The notes: generated by a model not told the origin, from the sequence alone. A DNA stretch of 64,000 nt from Tribonema minus (GCA_017506865.1 JAFCMP010000525.1:496001-560000); one strand, 5' to 3'; shown: positions 1 through 11,185, numbered from the stretch's first letter. Translations and numbers: made by a program.

Positions 1-402
1 GGCTTAATATTGGAGCTGCTGCTCATCCGCAGCAAACCGGCATAGGTGACATTGAGCTCAGCACAACTGCGACACTAAAAAGAACATGTGAGGAGCAGCT
101 GTTACAACTGTGCACATGACGCACATTGGTGATTTTTCAAGGCCATACATACATTACAGCAACAGCCCAGACATCTGGGTTCCATGTATATACAGCACTT
201 TATAAATTAGGTGCATGGTGCAGCTCAAGTCATTTGTACTTGCCAAGTGCTCAGCTACTGCCTGTTGCTGTGCGTGTTCATTGCGGGTTTTCACGTGTGT
301 GCCCAGTTTGCAGCATGCAGCGTGTGTTGTCCGCGAGCTTCGGGGGCAGAATAAAGTATGTTTACTTCAAATGTCAAGCCGTACCCAATATATCTCAAGA
401 AG
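1..402 (+). repeat. 3' part of a 1.9-kb repeated unit (cut by window start)
   Basis: This stretch matches the inverted segment at about 14970-15460 and the second copy at about 1780-2090: the same order of a GCTGCTGCTCATCCGCAGC block, a GACATTGAGCTCAGCA block, a GGTGCATGGTGCAGCTC block and an AATAAA near 350. It is the tail of one unit; the next unit's exon 1 starts at 403. The AATAAA could serve as a polyadenylation signal. Confidence 0.75.
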
Positions 403-1225
403 CATGAGTGGGTGTGCTTTCGCTGATGACCCAGTGTTTGCCAGGCAGGTGGCGTACAAATGGAACCTGCGCGGCTTATATTACAAGCAGGTAGATATTC
501 TACGTCCGCTGCTGCTACCAGAGGGCGACGATGTTGCGAAGGCACTAGCTTCGGAGAGAGCAGACACCATGAGGGACGAGATAAAGTGGCGGAAGCAGCT
601 CCTGGTAGCTTGCAGGCCTTGTGCGCCGGTCACGGAAAGTGAGGACAGTGTTCTTATGAGCGGTGAGTGCATTGCACTGTGCGCTGGCACAACACAGAAT
701 GCCATGCGCTGCGTACAAGGCTGCAAGTGGTTGGCGGTTTCACCCATTGTGCTAGTGATTTGACCAGAAGTTCTCTTGCTGAACACATGTTAGGAAACAT
801 TATGCTTCCTCTCGGTGCACTAAACTTTGCGCTCCACGCGTTGTCGACCCTCGCAGCCTCGCAGGAGTGGCTGCTTGCAAAAGTGCCACGTTTGGACCAC
901 GCTGCTCAAAGGCTTTTTTGGGTATGCACGGAGCCGGACCTTTGGCGTTTCTTCAACACATATCTTGCATATCACGGCGTTACCACATGGCAAACTGCCA
1001 GAGCACTGCATCGCAGATCGGCAACCCTGAGGATATGCCAAACGCGCTGATCACGCGCCTTCTGCATTTAATACAGGAGATAGAGCGCCTCTTTGGCTCA
1101 GGTGAGCAGTTTTGCCTGTTGAGCGTATCCTTGTGGTTTTATGCACAGGTCAACCTTTGGTAGCCGTGCACTGGTTTCATGTGGGGGGTCTGACTCTGTT
1201 ACCTCTTTCATCAACAGCCCTATGA
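403..1225 (+). pseudogene. Repeated-family gene, copy A (frameshifted)
   Basis: Exon 1 (403-662) starts MSGCAFADDP and ends at a GTGAGT donor. Exon 2 (about 768-1101) holds a helical segment with motifs EPDLWRFFNTYLAY and ALHRRSATLR. A 47-bp GT-AG intron (1102-1148) leads to exon 3, which stops at 1223-1225. Copies B and C on the other strand share the plan. Against copy B, copy A lacks one G near 1028 (CTGAGGATATGCC versus CTGAGGGATATGCC), which shifts exon 2 after the SATLR motif, so this copy looks inactive. The apparent exon 1/exon 2 junction is off by one base in phase in both A and B, so the true first splice site may differ or exon 2 may start its own frame. No family recognised. Confidence 0.6.
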
Positions 1226-1439
1226 CAGAGACCGGCACACTTTTGGAGATTTGTACAGCATGCCCACTTTTGCTTTTCACGTACGCGGACGGGCCTTTGA
1301 AGCCGCGTTGAAGCTCAAACTTTGATAATTCATTGTGACCATTATGTGCTTTGGCGCACTCTTGTAGAGGTGCTATGGTCAGCCTGAGGCTCGCTTTTTT
1401 GTCGATGCACATTTGAGAAAGAATGGCTGAGTCCTGGCA

Positions 1440-2075
1440 CTTGCAGAGTCATGCCATTTAAGTCTCAAATGAAACAATGCCACCGCCCTGCTCAAATTCT
1501 GGTCCGCATGGTGATTGTGCTGCTGTTGGTACCATTGTCACTCATGCTTGCGGTTCATTGCGCTGGGGCAAGCACTCATTCACTCTTCCTGTTGCTGATG
1601 CCGCGTTCACTATTGCTTGCAGAGCCCACAGCCATGGCGCCACCTTCTCGCCCTGCCCACCACCCTGCTACTACGACTACTACTACAACCACCACTACTA
1701 CTACTGCTACTACTGCTACGCAAAGCAGCTGCAACTTCTCGTGGGTGCCAGCAGCACTTCACTGGATAGGGAAAGAGTTCCGTGGGCTGAATGTTGGAGC
1801 TGCTGCTCATCCGCAGCAAACCTGCGTCGGCATAGGTGACATTGAGCTCAGCAAAAATGCGACGCAGAAAAAAATGTGTGAGACGCAGCTTTCACAACTG
1901 CGCACAGAAGAATGCACATTGGCGGGCTACTGAGGCCAGTATACATCTATAGCAACAGCTGGCACACAACTGGGTTCTATGTACAGCATTTTTCATGGTG
2001 CATGGTGCAGCTCGCGAGTTATTCATTCTTGCTCAGCTGCTGTGCGTGTTCCTTCAAGTTGCGGATTCTCACATG
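1440..2075 (+). other. Downstream module of copy A with a Thr/Tyr-tract reading frame
   Basis: A segment conserved in all three units follows the gene. Two overlapping frames stay open in each copy. One (1451-1933) gives a hydrophobic start, a poly-Thr run from the ACT repeat, then QSSCNFSW. The other (1477-1839) gives GKHSFTLPVADAAF, a Pro/Cys patch and a poly-Tyr run, then AKQLQLLVGASSTSL. The second keeps its non-repeat residues slightly better between copies, so it is the better candidate for a coding frame. No domain recognised. Confidence 0.4.
1668..1718. repeat. Imperfect (CTA)n microsatellite
   Basis: Run of CTA/ACC/ACT triplets. The same microsatellite lies at the matching place in the inverted units (about 13665-13725 and 15525-15585), with different lengths and interruptions. 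Confidence 0.85.
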
Positions 2076-2089
2076 ACACTGTAAAGAGC

Positions 2090-2904
2090 CAGTCATACCC
2101 TCTGGGATTCTGCAGCAGCAGCAGTTGGGCCAGGTTGATCAAGCCTGACACCAACAAAACTACTGCTGAGCTATGCTAACACCCCAAGCAGCAAAAGCAG
2201 AAGGCAGAGCTTGTCGTTAACCTGTAACACTGTGTGTCCATTCACCCGATGCTCCCAGCACCACTAGACTGAGATCAATATCAACTGCAAAAAGCTACTT
2301 TAGGGCCTTCTGGAAGCAAGAAGAACTTCTCCACCAATTGCAATCAACAGACACTAAGCAGTTACTGCTGACACCTGTGTAACTGCCAAGCACCCTGCAA
2401 GGCAGCTACACTAACTCATAGAATGACAAGGAGCATTGCAAGCAAAATGCACACTCCCATGGGCACAGTCGCCCCCGATGCCCCGCTTGTGTCCCTACAA
2501 GCAGGGAGCAAGAAGGACTCCCACGAAAGAATTTGCACATACATACTACCCCCCCCCTCACCCTGTACATTGTCAAGACAGTCGTGTATGTGCCACGCAC
2601 ACTACCCCCCATTGACCATCTTGCCCCATGTTTTCAATTGCTCCTCACCCCCGATGAGAAACCACCAGTCCTTTGGGTGCAGCAAACTCATTGCTGTCCA
2701 AATACATACTGGTCCAACAACAACGGCGTTTCGCGCGCGCGCAGATCGCCGAACCAATAAATGTTCAGCGTGCTACCCCGTGCACGCCTACTCTGAGCGC
2801 CGCTGCTCTTGCGTAGTGTAGATACGCCCCTGCGCACGACCCCCTCGCACCACTGCAGCCGCTCCCCCTCTGGCAGCTCCGGGAAGTGCCACCGCATTAA
2901 TACC
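2090..2904. other. No recognised gene
   Basis: Short open stretches only, without coding-like composition. Contains a C-run near 2551 and a CG-alternating patch near 2733. It may include the long terminal repeat of the adjoining retroelement, but I cannot define LTR ends. Confidence 0.4.
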
Positions 2905-3086
2905 CTAGGCCCATGATTTCAGGGCCAGAAAGCAACTCTGCAGTGGGTACCCCCCTAAACCGCCGAACCCCCTGTGGCAATTGTATTTGCCCCCCGCAAG
3001 CCTAACCGTAGGCCCGCCGCCATTGGCGCGCTGCCGCGCCTGCCGTAAGCGCCCCTGCACAACCGATGTCCCGCCGTCGGCAAGCG

Positions 3087-3659
3087 CTACTCCTCCAGCG
3101 TTCGCGGTGTTCCAGTACTCTGACTTGCGAGCTCGCACGCGTCGAGGAGACTGGCCGCCTCCCAGGTATCTGCCACGTGCGCCCCCTCCCAGCCGCTGTG
3201 CACCAGATCATCCTGTAATTCCCCTGGTCTCCCCCTGCGGTCGCGCACAACCCTGTGCCCCACAACCGCTTCTACCCCATGCCGATCCGACGTCCACGTG
3301 AGGTTGTCCTCCCTGACCAATCGCGGCGCCGGCGCCGCGAGCAAGTTGCTGCTGAGCAAGTAGCGCGCGTAGCCCTCAGGACACCCCACAGGCTTGCCGC
3401 TCACTCCGCTAGGGTCGCGACACAGCTTGATGCGCCACATTGCGACCCGAGTTGGACCACCGTCCATCTCCGGCAGCACCACTGGTGGCACGTTTGACTG
3501 TACCAGCATATCCCCGTGATACACTGGCCGCACCTCTATAACCCTGTAAGGTGCCCCACTCACTGATCTAGCATCTTCCTGCTGAGCACTGCGCGCCACG
3601 TGTCGCCATGCTCCGTGCTGGAAATCGCCGTGTGCGGGAGGGGCTTGGAGTGCACCCAC
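3087..3659 (-). pseudogene. Integrase C-terminus with chromodomain-like tail
   Basis: About 190 codons follow the integrase core in another frame. After a basic region, the segment HSGWEGAHVADTWEAASLL matches the core of retrotransposon chromodomains, whose usual form is a Y-x-V-x-W-x-G-Y stretch followed by a TWEP-like motif. Chromodomains at the integrase tail define chromoviruses and direct insertion toward marked chromatin. The aromatic cage cannot be judged complete from this copy. Confidence 0.7.
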
Positions 3660-3830
3660 ACAACTTGAAGGTCGCCCCGCTCCGGCTCGCTACGCAAGTT
3701 GAATGCGCGCGCAAGCGCCGCGTTGCCGCGCATGATGCGCTCGCGCTCAAGTTCCGCGCGCCTGTGCAGCATTGCCATGGCAGATGACTGCCGCTCCCGC
3801 ATTGCTGCGAAGATCGCGCAGGTGCTGTCG

Positions 3831-4280
3831 CTAGCGCGCCGCTCCTCCCCCTCGCAAAATGGTGTGGAGCGCCACTCGCGGCTCCCTCCCCATCACCAGC
3901 AAGAACGGCGAGCAGCCGCGCTCGCGGTTCAAGCGTGAGTTGTGCGCGAAGGCGACGTGGTTGATCCACCGATCCCAGTCACTCTGAGCGCTGCTCACCG
4001 CCATTGCCAGCATCTGCGCGAGCGACTTCATGAAGCGCTTCGCATGGCCGTTCGCCTGCGGGTGGTTTGCCGTTGTGTATAGTTTCCGCACCCCCATGAG
4101 TGCGTACACCTCGCGCGCCACCTCCGCCATGTACTGCGACCCCCGGTCGCTGAGCAGTGTGACACTGTGGGGCATGCCGTAGAGCGGGCTGTACTCGTCC
4201 ACCAGCAGCTTGGCCGCCCTCACCGCCGTGTTCTCCCCCTCGTGCACTGCGTACACTACGACGTGTGCGTCAGCAGGCAC
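3831..4280 (-). pseudogene. Integrase catalytic core (rve), catalytic Glu replaced
   Basis: About 149 codons of DDE integrase. The second catalytic Asp is in LLSDRGSQYMAEVA, and the usual NG-x-x-ER block reads ANGHAKRFMKSLA, so the catalytic Glu is Lys. The codon is AAG where GAG is expected, a single transition. The segment ends FLLVMGREPR, the typical end of the integrase core. The first Asp lies upstream in a poorly preserved stretch. This copy should not be active in integration. Confidence 0.85.
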
Positions 4281-4376
4281 ATAAACACGTGCACGTACAT
4301 GTTGCCGCTGGCCGAAACCGGCAGCGGCCCGAAGCAGTCCGTTGACACCGTGTAAAAAGGGTGCGGCGGTAGCTAC

Positions 4377-4860
4377 CTAACTGTAGATGGTGGGCATGCG
4401 TGCGCGCTTGCCGCTCCCCTTGCGCGCCTGGCACGGCCAGCAGTGCTCAACCCAGTGATCACTCGAGTGATCGAGACGCTCCACCTCGGCCACCACCCAT
4501 GGCGCTGTACCAGATCAATGGTCCTCCTGACCCCCTGTCAGTGATCATGATGCCCCGCCCACACCTCCTTGTGCAAGCAGTGTAGCAGCTTGTCGCGCAG
4601 CGCGCGCGGTATGACCAGCACAGCGCCGCTGAGTTCACCGTCAGGCCCGCACGCGCGCCGGCACAGTCGCCTCACTCCCCCAGCCCACTCCATGCAGCAC
4701 GCCTCTCCATGCTTCCTGACAAGAGCTTGCAGCTCCTTGTCGCTGGGGAAAGCAGTAGAGTCGCCGCAGTTGGAGATCATGGTGCTGCTGAACGGATCTG
4801 CATCTTGGGCTGCGCGCCAGTTCGCCGCCGTCATCATGATAGTGCCGAGCGTGCGCGAAT
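4377..4860 (-). pseudogene. Integrase N-terminal HHCC zinc-binding region
   Basis: The minus strand reads LLHCLHKEVWAGHHDH, giving the His pair, and after a frame break WVEHCWPCQARKG, giving the Cys-x2-Cys pair, ending at a stop at 4377-4379. This is the HHCC finger that precedes the integrase core of Ty3/gypsy elements. The frame break and stop separate it from the core. Confidence 0.72.
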
Positions 4861-5392
4861 GACCGCTCAGCGCCGCGTTGGCGCCTGCTGACTGTTCAGC
4901 GGCGTGCCGGTGCGTGGCCGCCACACCCGCCGCAGCTACCTTGGCCGCCGCAGCATCGCCAGCGCTCAAACTCAATGGCTCAGGCGCAGGTGGCCGCCGT
5001 GTCGGAGAAGGAATCGCCTCCTCCCCGCCGCGCGCCCCCCTAAAACCCCCCCGCCGTGGCGGAGAAGGAGCCGCCTTTCCGCACCGCGCGCGCCCCTCGC
5101 GGCAGCACCGCCATAGTCTGCGGTAGCGGCCGCGCCGCGCTGCTCGGCAGCGGCAGCAGCGCTGCTGCGCCCTGCCATCGCGGCAGCGCCGCGTTCGGCA
5201 GCAGTGGCGGCGCCGCGCCGCCCGGCAGCGGCAGCAGCCACCACGCCCCGCAATCGAGCTCCCCGCAACCGCTGTTGTATCAGTGACGGGCAGTGGCGCT
5301 GCCCCGGTAGCGCCGCTCTGCCCGCCCATGTTAGCCCCATAACCATCCTCCGCGCCATGATGGCTCGTCGCCCCCCATCGCCGCGGCGCCCG

Positions 5393-5500
5393 CTACGCCG
5401 TAGTCTCTCGCAGCTCCGCTACTGCCCGCAGCGCCCCGTGGCCGCCGCCAGCGTTGGCTCCAGTGCTGCGCCGCTCAGCAGCGGCGCCGCTGCGTCCAGC

Positions 5501-5532
<32 letters not shown>

Positions 5533-6145
5533 CGCTGCCGCGCGCCGTCGCCGCGCCGGCGCATGGTGGGCGCTGCTCGATCATCTGCTGCAACGGGCAG
5601 GCGGAGCTGCAGGACTGGGAATGCGGACTCGCGCCGGCGCTGCGCTCTGCCCCGCCATGCCTCGCAGCTTGCGCCGCAGCGGCTGCCGCCGCAGCCGCCC
5701 GTGAGGCTGCGCGCGACGCCGCGCACGTGCGCTCAAGCTCCAGCGCGTGGACACGCGTTGCGCCCGCGCCCGCCGAACGCGCGTCCGTCCAAGACCAATC
5801 TCCCAGAGTAGCCCCCCCGCGCCCGCATGGACTATCGCCGTCGCCCTCCCCGACGGCCTCCAGCGCGCAATGAATGCGCGCGCACAAGTCTTTGATCGTT
5901 GCGGCAGCGCCGCGCGCCGCGCGATCAGAGGACCCCGGCGCCACCGCCGCGGCGTCAGCCGTGTAATACGCCTCCACCAGTTTATCAGCCGCCTCCTCTG
6001 CTGCATCTGCTGCCGTCGCTGGTATGGGGTTGCGGCTAAAGCCGTCCGTACGGTTGCTGTTCCGCATGCCCTCCTTATATCGTATGGTATGTTGCAATGC
6101 CCCCCAACAACTTGGCGGGGTCAGGCCGGATGCCGCCAACTTCAA
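5393..6145 (-). pseudogene. RNase H end plus Ala-rich linker of the retroelement
   Basis: Near its start the frame reads RYKEGMRNSNRTDGFSRNP, matching the conserved GKxNxxADALSR end of the Ty3/gypsy RNase H region. A long Ala/Arg-rich linker follows, with a poly-Ala run encoded by a GCT/GCA tract (about 5500-5533). The RNase H catalytic part is deleted. Confidence 0.65.
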
Positions 6146-6272
6146 CTATGTGCCCCAGGAACTTGATGCGCGTGCAGCCAATGTGCATCTTCGCTGGCGC
6201 CAGCTTGATGCCGTGCTCCCGCATGCGCAGCATGAGCGCATGTAGGTCGTCGAGGTGCGGGGACCCGACTAT
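6075..6272 (-). pseudogene. Reverse transcriptase thumb fragment
   Basis: The minus strand encodes HLDDLHALMLRMREHGIKL and then KFLGHIVEVGGIRPDP, the HLxHLxxVxxRLRExGLKL and FLGHxVSxxGIxPDP blocks found just after the catalytic palm in Ty3/gypsy RT. A TAA stop at 6075-6077 follows. The palm with its YxDD motif is absent, lost at the 6272 boundary. Confidence 0.85.
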
Positions 6273-6869
6273 CTTTTTATTGATTGTTTATTAATATATT
6301 ATAAATTGATGAATAAATTCAATCCCACAGAGCGGTGTGGGTTCGGGGCTCTAGCAGCTGGTGGGAGCTGAACTGCACATTGCTGTGTTTGTCATGTTCT
6401 GTTGACATACGCTTACTTGCAAGCCGTGCGTCAAATCATGATTGCTATTTACGGCCGTCAGGAGATGTAAGCTGCGCTCAAGGCATTGTCCTCGTCCCAG
6501 GCGTCCAATCACTGCCTGTGATGAACTGCTGATCCAGTTTGCCTGCATGATCTCATCTATCATCTACGAACGGTCCTCACATCAAAAATTAAAAAAAGAA
6601 AGGTGCAAACCGCCACGAATGAACGTTTTCGAACTCTCGACCTCCGATCAGATACGTGCATGGAGTCCCATTAAACGTGAGCACAGCTTAATTCTCGCCA
6701 GCCACTGCATGGTTGGAGGGTGTTGCGGCAGGGACAGCAGCCGACAACAGCAGCGGTGCTGTTTCAGAAGTTTGACGTTTGGTGGAGCGTCTCTCTGTTG
6801 AAGAACCAGAAGAATAAAAAAATTCAGTGTTGACGTTGACGAAGCAGAACCTGGCAGTGCGTGCTGCAA
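6273..6869. other. AT-rich boundary and 5' flank of the nuclease-like gene
   Basis: Starts with an AT-rich block (about 6270-6320) next to the truncated retroelement. No convincing coding segment. The last 150 bp are the 5' flank of the gene beginning at 6870. Confidence 0.45.
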
Positions 6870-9800
6870 ATGAGGGTGAGGCTGCTAAAGTACGTGGTGT
6901 CTGCGCTCCTCGTGGCTGATGGGCTGGTACTGCCAGTGTGGCGTGGTCGCACTGCTTCTCGTTTGATGGTGGCGACACGTCCCGCAGACGACTGGGGCAT
7001 CAGTCAAGGTAAGGGTTCGGGCTCTAAGTAGCAGCAAAGTGTGCCATGCATGGCTCATTGCACGCGCGAGCACCTACTTCCTGTTGCTCTCCGCTTTGCA
7101 GTGGAAGCGCTGAGGAACGACTCGGAGTGGCGGTGGGTGTTCGAGAAGTTGGACGGGTTTAGTGACAGCGCCATATACTTTATGAGCAAGCTGTGCCTGG
7201 GCGAGGTGTTCGGTGCAACGCGCAAGGAAAACAACTTGATCATGTCATTCTACAACATGATCCATCGAGGTAAGGGCACATCCTGATTTGCCTTACAGTA
7301 GCTAAGGCAATACAGTAATGATTGCATATGACCGCACAAGCTAAGCGGCCGACAAGCTAAGCGGCCCACATGTGTATCTTCTGTAGTCTTGGGCCCGCAC
7401 TCTCTACTGGTAGACGTCATGTGGCGAATGCCCTGCCCCTTTGGCACGCATATGTGCACATGGTGTGTGCACAGTGCTCTCAGAACCGAGCTGAATCAAC
7501 GCCCATTCAAGCGTGTATCAGACCCGCACGTCAATGCAGCGGCGTCAGCGCCCTCGTGAGACCGGTACTGCTGCATACTACTAACATAATTCAGTACAAT
7601 CATGGCCTTGATAAGTACAAGTCCATAAGTGCAATGATGGCATTTGATGCCTTAGTTGCACAGGTGATGTACGCATCGCACCACGTCCACTTATGCACAG
7701 CTATGGATGCAATACCGTCTTGTTTGCAAGAAAGGCCACAGGGCACCATTTACGCAACAGAAGGGTGGACGCAAACAAGTACACGCAATTTGAGATGAGC
7801 TTGAGCTTTTGTTCAAGTAAAGCTGATCAGAGCGCGAGCAGCCAGGACAGCCCAAGATAAATGCCACTTGTGTCGAGGGGTGTGATTCTTCATGTCGGTG
7901 TCCACCTCCACGAGAATCAGGGGGGTACATTTTGCTATACACAAGGTGGTACTGCATGATACATGTATAGCGCTTTCGTATGGCACTTCTACATGAGCAT
8001 CATTTTGACATGTGCTTGAGTAGTGCATGAACATGTTCACATAAACTCGCGACATCTGCTACAAGTGCTCACACTCCAACATAATGAGGGCCTCATCGAT
8101 CACTGTAACATGCACCCCCGATCACATCACCAGGAATTCAGCTGCTCGCTCTGGCTGATTGTAAGCAGTATCTATTTGCAGCAGGTATGTACCTAGGAGC
8201 TCCCCGTATACTGTAGTCCTCCCCCCCCTATCGACACATGTAGTTGAACTCACTCATGGTAGCCATTCTTGTCGCTCTCTTCCTGTGCCATACAACTGTC
8301 GATCACATTGATACCGTGGCATGGTTTTTTCATCCCACTCTTCTGCCAACTCTATGCCACAGCTTCAGTGCCGACCACCAAAGTCTTCACCATACTCTGG
8401 GATGACCCAGATGAACCGCCGAGCACCTACGTCATCAGCTCGGAGAAGGCGTTTACCCAACTTCTGCGGACGACAAGCATGCGTGGGCTCACGTGCCTCG
8501 ATGCAGACGGCATTCTGGCAGGCGCGACCGTATTGGAATGGCAGTACATTGATGATGGGGGCACATACCAGGCTATCAGCCAGCAAAGTACGATTAAGAA
8601 CCTGGGCGGGCGGCTGAAGCATCGGGATGAAGGCATCGAGATGAGGTGGGTGATGTGGACTTGCAATCACACTTTTTTTGCTGATGCACAGCTGCCAAGC
8701 ATATGCTGCATATAGTACTAGCTCCACAATATTATGATGCATTCCACCCTGCTGGCTTGAAGTTTTCTTGCCTGAGCTAGCTACCTAGGTAGAGTGATCT
8801 CCAAAGTACCCAGTCAGCTTGCTGGTAGTTGGCAGTTTGCTGTTGTGGTTCTGCTTTATTACTGAGCTAAATGTGCATTCTGGCCTTCCCTACTGAATGC
8901 ACAATCACAACCCCCCCCCCCCCCCCCCCCCCCCTAACCATCACTAGCCCCTCGGGCCACACATCATGGCGAAACCACATGCGGATTCTACCGCTGCTTT
9001 CAGCAGCAATGCATCCGCCTGCCTTGCAACTGCGGCATTGCTAGTGAACGGTCTTCATACGTGATCATTGCAGATTCACCCACTCTGCACCCTAGTGACA
9101 CCAATGGTGCCTGTATTTCAGGCATTGGCGGCTTGCTTTAAGTATCGTGCGGCAGGCATTTGCTGTGCATCAATACTGGTTCTGCAGGATACAGGAACAT
9201 GCATTTGACTATGCTGGACTTCAGCAGTGCGCTGCCAGTTTTAGAATGGGAGCTGTTTCAACAACTGCCAAGCATGCGCATGATGGGTGTTGGCGACTGA
9301 CGGACTGCATGTGTGCGTGCCATAGGGGTGTGGTGTGCCGCAGGTGAATGTGGCTGTGCAACAGCAATTCACGAGGCTCGTAGAGTATTTCACCGTGGAG
9401 TCGGTGGTGCCGCGAGAGAAGGTCGTCGTCGATCTGGTAAGACCATCGTGTTGTTCGCTGGCTTTTCTGTGGTAGTTTAGTGCTGTCTCCTCTGTGCGTG
9501 GTGGACATGGTAGTGCGTTCGTAGTTGCAAGCGGTAGGCTTAGCTTCAAATGACGCAGGGCTAGCGCCTAAACTAAAGCTTTGTGCCAAACATAGAGCTT
9601 TGCGCCAAACAGGTTGCGCCACTTGATGCGCCAGTTGCGCCAGCTGGCGGCTCAAGTGACTCGTGGCGCAACCGGCGAAACTCGCAAACTCACTCACGAG
9701 TGTTACTCATTACTCGCGAGTTTACTCGTGAGTCTTGCCTAGGGTTAGTGTTTTAACTAGGTTCATCATGTCTGTAACCCTAACGGTTGCCCTTATGTAA

Positions 9801-10119
9801 GCTGTATGGGCCTTAATACGGACTGTAGAAGGACTAGAAGCCTTTATAAAAATTGTGCCAGTTGCGCCATGGCTAAACTAGTTTAGCCGGGGCCCAAAAC
9901 CCAAACTCAGTTGCGCCAAAGCCCGTCTGAGTTTAGGCGTTAGCCCTGCAATGACGAGAAGGCACATCCCATTTGTGGAACATTGATTTGTGGAATTGTA
10001 AGTCCAGAAGGTGATGTCAAAGTGCTGCTGGTGCGTTGAGCACATGCATCGTTTGCTGCTGACGGAGTTTGGTGCACCATTGTGTGCACTCTCTTAGCGG
10101 CTTTCGTGTACAGGCTCGA

Positions 10120-10209
<90 letters not shown>

Positions 10210-11185
10210 GCTCAGCTGCTGCTGCTGCACTCTGTGCTTCTCCTATGCATAGATATGCGTGGTGATTCTGGTTTATCACTGAGCGAAAAAGCTTGTGCAG
10301 CAGTGTAGCGTTCCAGTCCTGAGGTGCAGAATGATGTTGAAGAGTAATGCCCCTACTCAACTGGACTGCACACAATGACATGTGACCTTTATCCTGGTGC
10401 ACAATCACGATGCATTCCACTCCGCAACTGGACAGATCAGATACCGTGCTCATTGGGGATGACGTTTACATGTGAAAGGCTAATGCGCATGCTCTGCACA
10501 GGATACTGTCAAGCCGGAGCTTATCGCCAAGTACGCTAAGGAATTCCCAAAGCTGCAAGGCGCTTATTAAGCACGACGCAGGGGCGAGCGTGCACAGTGA
10601 ACCTTTGAGGCTGGCGAATTTGACGGCATTGTCTATGGCACGAAGGCCATTGTTCTAGCTGAGGCAAAATCGCATGTGACGGTACGTAAAAACTGTTGCA
10701 GTGTTTCTGTCCCATTCAACAGCATGGTGCCCACTGTAAAAAGATGCATATGATGAGCTTGAAGCGTTGTCTGCCCCAATGTAGCAGTATTGCTTGTGCA
10801 AGTACGTGGTTCGTGGTTCAGCATTCACATTGAAAGACACTGTGCATGAGCTATTGCCACACCATGTAGTGATGTTCATGGAGCTCAAGAGAGTCTGCAG
10901 CAGAGGGCGACGACTCACCCTGCTGCTTGCAATGTCGTCACGCAGGCCGATGACATTTTAGTTGCAGTGGACAAGCGTGTGCTGTTTTGCCTCTACCGCG
11001 AGCTGGAAGGCCAGCCATTGCCTGTGCTGCCCGTCCACACAGTTCTCGCGGGAAAGACGTTTCCAGAAATCCGCCAGCAGCAGGCACTCAGGGTTGGCCT
11101 GCTGGTGCTTGCGCCCAGTGGGGGAAACTGGCGTGTGCGGGGAGAAGAGATTCTCAAGTGCGACTCAGGGGCGAGGTGCACTTGA
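6870..11185 (+). CDS. Signal-peptide protein with a PD-(D/E)XK nuclease-like core (seven exons, possibly a recent pseudogene)
   Basis: Model: 6870-7008, 7102-7269, 8363-8645, 9122-9254, 9344-9436, 10502-10681, 10946-11185; every junction but one has a good GT-AG pair and all phases agree (the exon 4 donor at 9255 is weak). The first residues, MRVRLLKYVVSALLVADG, form a signal peptide or anchor. Exons 2-4 encode an unrecognised globular region. Exons 6-7 hold GEFDGIVYGTKAIVLAEAK followed by SHVTADD: the Asp and the Glu-x-Lys spaced as in PD-(D/E)XK nuclease folds. Exon 6 contains TAA (10568-10570) and TGA (10598-10600) in the frame needed before and after; the bases between read sensibly in the next frame, suggesting two compensating indels or sequence errors. 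Substrate unknown. Confidence 0.68.
8911..8934. repeat. Poly-C tract (24 C)
   Basis: Uninterrupted C run inside intron 3 of the nuclease-like gene. Similar runs recur at about 25339, 32510 (as G), 33497 (as G), 50527 and 53347 (as G). Confidence 0.95.
9556..9948. mobile_element. hAT-type MITE with target-site duplication
   Basis: The 393-bp element begins CAGGGCTAGCGCCTAAACT and ends with the inverse AGTTTAGGCGTTAGCCCTG. The flanking octamers are aaatgacg and caatgacg (7/8 identical), and hAT elements make 8-bp duplications with CAGGG-type ends. The interior has many TTGCGCCA repeats and inverted ACTCGCGAGT-like pieces and no coding capacity. It sits in intron 5 of the nuclease-like gene. 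Confidence 0.8.
10122..10228. repeat. (CTG)n trinucleotide tract
   Basis: About 24 nearly perfect CTG repeats, then a few interrupted ones, inside intron 5 of the nuclease-like gene. Confidence 0.95.

Larger units (their letters stand above)
2905..6272 (-). mobile_element. Degenerate Ty3/gypsy chromovirus retrotransposon
   Basis: Read on the minus strand, the order is: C-terminal reverse transcriptase, the last part of an RNase H-type segment, an Ala-rich linker, integrase zinc-binding region, integrase core, and a chromodomain-like tail. This is the pol order of Ty3/gypsy chromoviruses. The 5' part (gag, protease, most of RT) is missing: homology stops abruptly at 6272 against AT-rich DNA. 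RT and RNase H are joined by a deletion, and several frame changes break the reading frame. No LTR pair is visible. The element is GC-rich and codon-biased, unlike the AT-rich DNA just beyond 6272. Confidence 0.88.

Noticed and set aside
5204..6166. Long plus-strand frames opposite the retroelement
   Set aside because: Mirror images of the Ala/Arg-rich pol linker; the minus strand carries recognisable RT and integrase.
10069..10308. Poly-Ala or poly-Ser proteins over the CTG tract
   Set aside because: Created by the microsatellite within an intron.
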